Source: Pseudoscleropodium purum (lineage: Eukaryota > Streptophyta > Bryopsida > Hypnales > Brachytheciaceae). From it: DNA of 64,000 nucleotides. Under the pieces are notes generated by a model. The model had not been told where the DNA came from. It worked only from the letters and a program-made list of their open reading frames with translations, and did not search any database. Positions within the stretch are counted from its first letter, which is position 1, and each line of letters starts with the position of its first letter. Where the stretch lies: assembly GCA_963969395.1 (NCBI GenBank), contig OZ017795.1, positions 38,917,063 to 38,981,062 on the forward strand, read 5' to 3'. Made by a program: the position numbers and the translations under genes. Shown here piece after piece: positions 58,880 to 64,000 of the stretch.

Positions 58880-61800
58880 CAACAAAATTTATTTTTCTTT
58901 AGAGATTGTAGAAAGTGAAAATTTGTTTGATATGTGTATATAGCTATGTATACTTACATAGACCATGCCTTTTGGTATCACGTTGTTAGTGTGCAATTTA
59001 CAAGGATATGCATTGTCAAAGTTCTAATTTCAAACCATTTTGATACTACAAATTTGTGACGTGAATGTTGGCTACAATGACATTTTGCAAAATGATAGTT
59101 GCATAGTTGAGTGGCTCAATTTCTTGTCACATTCTTGTAAACTGTGACTACAACTCATTTTCAAATTGATCTATAGAGTATTTAAATTTTTTTTTTTGAT
59201 GAAGCAACTTGATTTAGGTAACTTAATTTGATGCTTAATATCCCTATGATTTAAATTTTTTTTATATATAGTATGTGAGCACTAGGGACTTTTGAATCAA
59301 AGAAGATTTGACAAATCTGTTGTTAGCAAAATTGAAAAGGACTTTTAAAACTCTTTTGTGTTAATTAAATGAATTATAGGTACTACATTTTTAATAGAAT
59401 TTGAACTAATGTTTTTAGAAAACAATGATTTATAATGTAAATCTTCTTTTATGTGTTTGCTAGGGACTTTTTAATGAGTCTTCAAATACTAAATTTCATG
59501 AAGTCTTGTTTTTTTAGCCAATATTTTTTTTACTAAAGTATAATAATTTTCAAGGCCTACAAGTGCTTGAAAAGCTAGGTACTTTTAGTATTTTTTTCTT
59601 GCAGAATTCACTACCAAACATTTCACTTTCAAATAATATACTTATAGAAAAAGACTTTTTGGACTTAGACTTTTGCCAAAAATGAGCCACTCAACCATCC
59701 ATCCACCCAAAATTTCATTTAAAAAGGCAATCTAGCAATGACAAGCCTCAAACCTTGGCATGCACAAGAAGAAAGAAGGACCTTCAATTCATGCAAATCA
59801 ACAAATATTGATAAGAGACCTTGAACACTCCCACTAGAAGAAAATGAAGGTTTTTTTAATTATAAGAACAATTGCTTTTTTAGTTGCATCAAATATTTGC
59901 AATTGGTGCAAATTTAGGAATTTTTAATTGTTGTAGATAAATCATTCTTGAAATATAGTTACAAAGGACAAGAAAGTTGTTTCTCATTTGACAACCTAGT
60001 TGAAACTTCATTAGTGTATTCTTCATGTACATGTTTGATGATGTGGCATTAATTGCCATATAGATTTTATATACTTTATAGATTTGTAGATTTCAAAATA
60101 TTAGATTAATTTTCTTGTAGAGATTTCAGAAGCTTAAATATAAGTATTTAATTAAAATATTTCACTTGAATGTATAGGAAACTTACAATTTCATAGGTTT
60201 AAAAATTTCTTAGATTTTAAAAATTTGTTAATTTCTATAGACTATAATAATCTAAAGATTGTAGAAACCTTAGAATTCTATTAATAGAATTCACTGCATG
60301 AGAATTAATTAAATTCCAAGTCTTATATGTACTTTCTAATGGTACTCTTGACATTTGATATAGGACAATTTGGAAAACAAGAATCATTTTACAATTGCAA
60401 TTGTCTCCTTGTAGAATTTAGTTTTTGTATAATTGCAATTAGAGTTGTTTCCCAATGGGTTCACCCCCCCTTATGTTTGATAACTACATGCAATAATTGG
60501 GTATTTCTCTCCTTCCATTCTCTATTTTCTTTCCTATTTGTAGTTAAAAAACTACTAGTTTGTATTTTTAGCACCCTAGTTTTTTGGTAAATTCTTAGAG
60601 GCACTAATTTTTGGCATACTATTTTTCTTATAGTACATTTTAGAACTACAAAATATTGACAAGACCAAGAACACATTACAAAAGCAAATATTTGTCCAAT
60701 AAGCATTTCAATGTATTCGAACTGGGATTGGATGCGCCACACAATACCATTTGCCTATCATTGAAAGGGCCATGACAAAAAAAATAGAGGCTATAGTTAC
60801 ATTACACCATTGACAAGAAAACAAACTCTAGAGCAAAGAAGAGCTGACTTGTAGCATAGAATCTTATTGTAGTATCAATTTCAAGGAAAATGAGTACATT
60901 CAAACACATGATGAAGAAACAAAGAGAAATTTATATACAAGTTGTATCCACAAGAAAAGCATCTATAGTTCCATTCCATCCTAAAATTCAAAATTTACAA
61001 ATTTAAGGTTCTCATTGTTTCACATCATTGAATATTTGCATGTGCCAATATACATATATAGCATATTAATCAAAAGTGACATGTTGCGGATGTCCTCTAC
61101 TCTCCTACTACAAGCTGCAACAATGAGACAATTCACATTACAACCAACTATTGAAACAAGAGAAGAAACACAACCAAGAAATTAACATTCAAAAAGCACC
61201 AACTCAATTGTAAGGAATAGTCTAGAGATGATGGGTTGGACAAAGACCATGAAGATGCACCCATAGAAAATACTCCTCCCCATCTTCCTCCAAAGTTGAA
61301 TTTAGTCTACATAAATCTTTGTCTATGAGATCACCCAAAGGGACAATGGGCTATGTGTCATTGATGAGAAGATGTTGTAGCCTCCAATTCCTACCAAAGA
61401 AAGCACAGTGTAGAATCCAAATTCTACTTTGAACCTTATCAAATCCATCTAAATTAAATATTGTAGCATGCATAGGGTTGAACTCAACAACGACAAAAGT
61501 AGCCATGAAAATACTATGGCACTTATCACAAATAGGAATCCTAAATTGTAGCATGAGTATAAGATTCACTAAATTCAAGTCGGAATTCAAGCATACCCTA
61601 AAACTTTAAAGTTTAGTAGGACACTAGTGGTTGAAGCACTCTTCAAACTTTAAATTGTTCACATGCAAGCATCTTTCCCAAACAAAAAAATAAGCAAACC
61701 CTCAACCATAAGCAATGTACAAGGACAAGCAAAGAGAAATATAGCCCAAAATCCAAAGCAAATGTGGCAAATTCTAATGCAGCAAATGGTGCTTAAAGGA

Positions 61801-61890
61801 CTATGACAAGGAAAACAATAACAATGGCTTGAATTTGTAAGAATTGCTACCACATAATAATACATGCTTGCAATACGCTCCAAGTAAGCT
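58880..61890. other. AT-rich intergenic DNA
   Basis: No supportable gene. A minus-strand frame at 61351-61590 is weakly protein-like but unrecognised. Confidence 0.5.
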
Positions 61891-61895
61891 ATTAA

Positions 61896-62828
61896 CCCCG
61901 AAAGTTCCTTGACTATGTTTTTGCCAAAAATGCTCCAAAATTGCCATTTCTTCTACAAGTTTCAAATTTTAGAAAAGAAACATTTTTGGAAACATGTAAC
62001 CATAATTAGGATCTTGTAGTAAATTGTTTCAAGAATATGTGGAAAAAAATTCAAAAATTTCCAATGTACGTGTAGATTGCAAGATATTAGCATTTGAAGT
62101 GACAAAAATCATTTTTTTGTCCCTACAAAAAATTGGATAGTTGCACTTCACAAGTTCACATTTGTATGAAAAAATGTTCAAAATGGTAGTGTTTCTTTGG
62201 AATCATTCTTTAAAGCATGTTGGCTACATGCTTGAAAACTTTTAGATCATTTGAAATTGTACAATATATAGGAAAAAATGAAAAGTGGAAAGATGTAGAG
62301 AATGGTTCAAAATACTAAAATTGTTAACAATTTATTTATGAAATTGAAAAATGCCAATTCCAATGGTTGTAATGTTGTAATAAACAATCTTTACCTAAAT
62401 TTTCTATTGTTTTCCAAAAATAATGAAAATTGAGTTCAATAAAGGACTTCAAAGTTTATTTTGGAATATAGAATCCATAATTGCCCGCAAACTAAAACAC
62501 CTCATAACTTTTGATTCATTGATCAAAATGGAATGATTCAAAGCTTTTTATGTACACATAAATCTAGAAAACCAATTTCAAATTTTTTTGTATTAAAAAA
62601 ATGATTTTTTCAGATGTGCCCAAATTACCCGAGTTGAAAAACAAACTACTTATTAGACCATAACTTTTGACTCATATTTCCAAATGTCCTGAAATTTAGT
62701 GCACATCAAAGATATTCCTTTTCTACATCTTCTTTCAAATTTTGAGCCAAAAATATGGAATTCTTTAGTCATACACACTTGCCCAAAAATTCTATGTTGC
62801 TAAAAAATGCAACTTAGTCCTTTAGGGG
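61896..62828 (-). mobile_element. TTAA-flanked TIR element, copy C (~933 bp, inverted)
   Basis: It is flanked by TTAA (61892-61895 and 62829-62832). The ends read inward as CCCCGAAAGTTCCTTGAC and CCCCTAAAGGACTAAG. The full length matches copy B (10789-11717) in reverse complement, giving good mutual support for the ends. No coding capacity is seen. Confidence 0.7.
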
Positions 62829-62839
62829 TTAAGAACTCA

Positions 62840-63625
62840 CAATGAAAACAGTCTAAACTACCATGCTTGCATGTCAATGCATTTCCCATCAATTCAAAGA
62901 TGCTTAAGGGTGAATGCAAGAAGATTGGTCCTATTTTTAGTCACATTTGAAGTTTAAGTTGTCATTGGCCATAACTTTTGCAAATTGAAGCCAATGTATT
63001 TGAATTTTTTTAAAGATCAACAATTAGACAATAATTAGAGACCTCATATTTTAGAAATTTTCAAAAATCATTTTGTATTTAAATTTAAGTTTAGCTAATT
63101 TGTCACACTTTGCAATTTATGGGTTTTTAGTACTAAGGACAATCCAAAATTAGTGATAAGCTAAAGCTAAAATTTGGGTGGTCTATTCCCACACTAGAGG
63201 GGCATGTGCCCACCAAAAAGAACTTATAAAAATATGATTTTATATCTTCTAAATTCATGCAAATAAGGCCCTCTTACACATGTGCAATTCTAAACATTGA
63301 AAATGGATTCAAGATCATTCTTTTAGTAAAATCTCTTTATGATGAAGTCTTCCCAAATGGACAATTTTTAGTTTCTTTGAAAATTATTTTTCCCCATTTT
63401 TTATCAATTAAAATGTCAAAGTACCTATTTTCATGAGATTTTGCTCTTTTCTAGTTTTCCTAAGTCTTAGAGAATTTTTCTATGCTCTTCCTTCCAAAGG
63501 TATCTTTTTCTTAAAGGTTTATAAATTTAATTTTTTAAATAACTTTTTTTAACTGTAAAGTACTATTGAATAATCATGAATACTATGGAAAACACTTCAC
63601 AAATTGGTTGGCCTTTCTTGCAACC
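62840..63625. other. AT-rich intergenic DNA
   Basis: No gene or delimited repeat is recognised. Confidence 0.5.
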
Positions 63626-63628
63626 ACC

Positions 63629-64000
63629 CACTACAAGAAAAATGGATGTTTTAAGTGAGTTTTTAAATATAGTTCTAGGCATAAGATTTTAAGTAATGTC
63701 CTTTAAAGAGAATTTCTTTTGAAATTCATTTTTTTTACTTCAAACTACAAAATCATTCTTATTCAAATTCTTAATTTAACTACAAACACTTTTTATTTAT
63801 TTTTTAATATTCTAATTGATGTAATTTAATGTAATTACTATTCTTAAAAAAATCACAAGAATTTGATTTTTTCACTAAAATTTCTAAAAAAATAAATGTC
63901 TATAGAAAATATGCATATTTAAATATTCAAATTATAAAAATCTATTAGTTGATTGTAAAGACTACGTATAATTTGATAGTAATCATTTAAATGAAGGTCA
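63629..64000. mobile_element. Possible CACTA-type terminus, continuing off the window
   Basis: CACTACAAGAAAAATGGATG is a typical CACTA/EnSpm terminal sequence. No matching inverted end is found inside the window, so the partner end, if it exists, lies beyond 64000. Confidence 0.35.

Noticed and set aside
60700..60735. tRNA-like TTCGAA T-loop motif
   Set aside because: No cloverleaf arms or anticodon stem can be drawn around it.

Overview
The window looks like nuclear DNA of a land plant. A complete 18-exon retinoblastoma-related gene of the plant type (RBR) is present, all clear introns are GT-AG, and intergenic DNA is very AT-rich and full of small inverted-repeat elements. A bryophyte, perhaps a moss, is my best guess from the AT-rich intergenic DNA, moderate introns and the style of the BTB protein. 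That is inference; I cannot exclude another seedless plant.

Layout. 1-3.5 kb: intergenic, with two small inverted-repeat elements. 3.5-4.9 kb (minus): a two-exon BTB/POZ gene, 374 aa, with an N-terminal Cys cluster. 4.9-12.7 kb: repeat-rich DNA, including copies of a ~930-990 bp element bounded by TTAA. 13.5-21.2 kb (minus): RBR, 18 coding exons, 1118 aa, followed upstream by a likely intron-containing leader and a GC-rich promoter with an E2F-type site near 23.45 kb. 23.6-43 kb: about 19 kb of AT-rich DNA with no recognisable gene, only dispersed repeats and MITE-like elements. 43.0-49.5 kb: GC-richer islands, including a cluster of five short inverted-repeat elements and one orphan small ORF. 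51-55 kb: a less AT-rich block with an unrecognised minus-strand gene (about 271 aa) and a possible two-exon plus-strand gene for a 41-aa hydrophobic peptide. 55-64 kb: AT-rich repeats, one broken exon resembling an armadillo repeat, and an inverted copy of the 930 bp element also seen at 10.8 kb.

The genes do not form an operon or a pathway. RBR is the core G1/S regulator. Its promoter carries a TTTCCCGC element, which fits E2F/RBR feedback. The BTB protein is probably a protein-interaction or ubiquitin-ligase adaptor. The most useful new observations concern mobile DNA: several families can be delimited by terminal inverted repeats, and some by visible target-site duplications (8 bp hAT-like, 9 bp Mutator-like, TTAA-flanked). 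I saw no prokaryotic-type system, CRISPR array, rRNA, tRNA or intact transposase or reverse transcriptase ORF.
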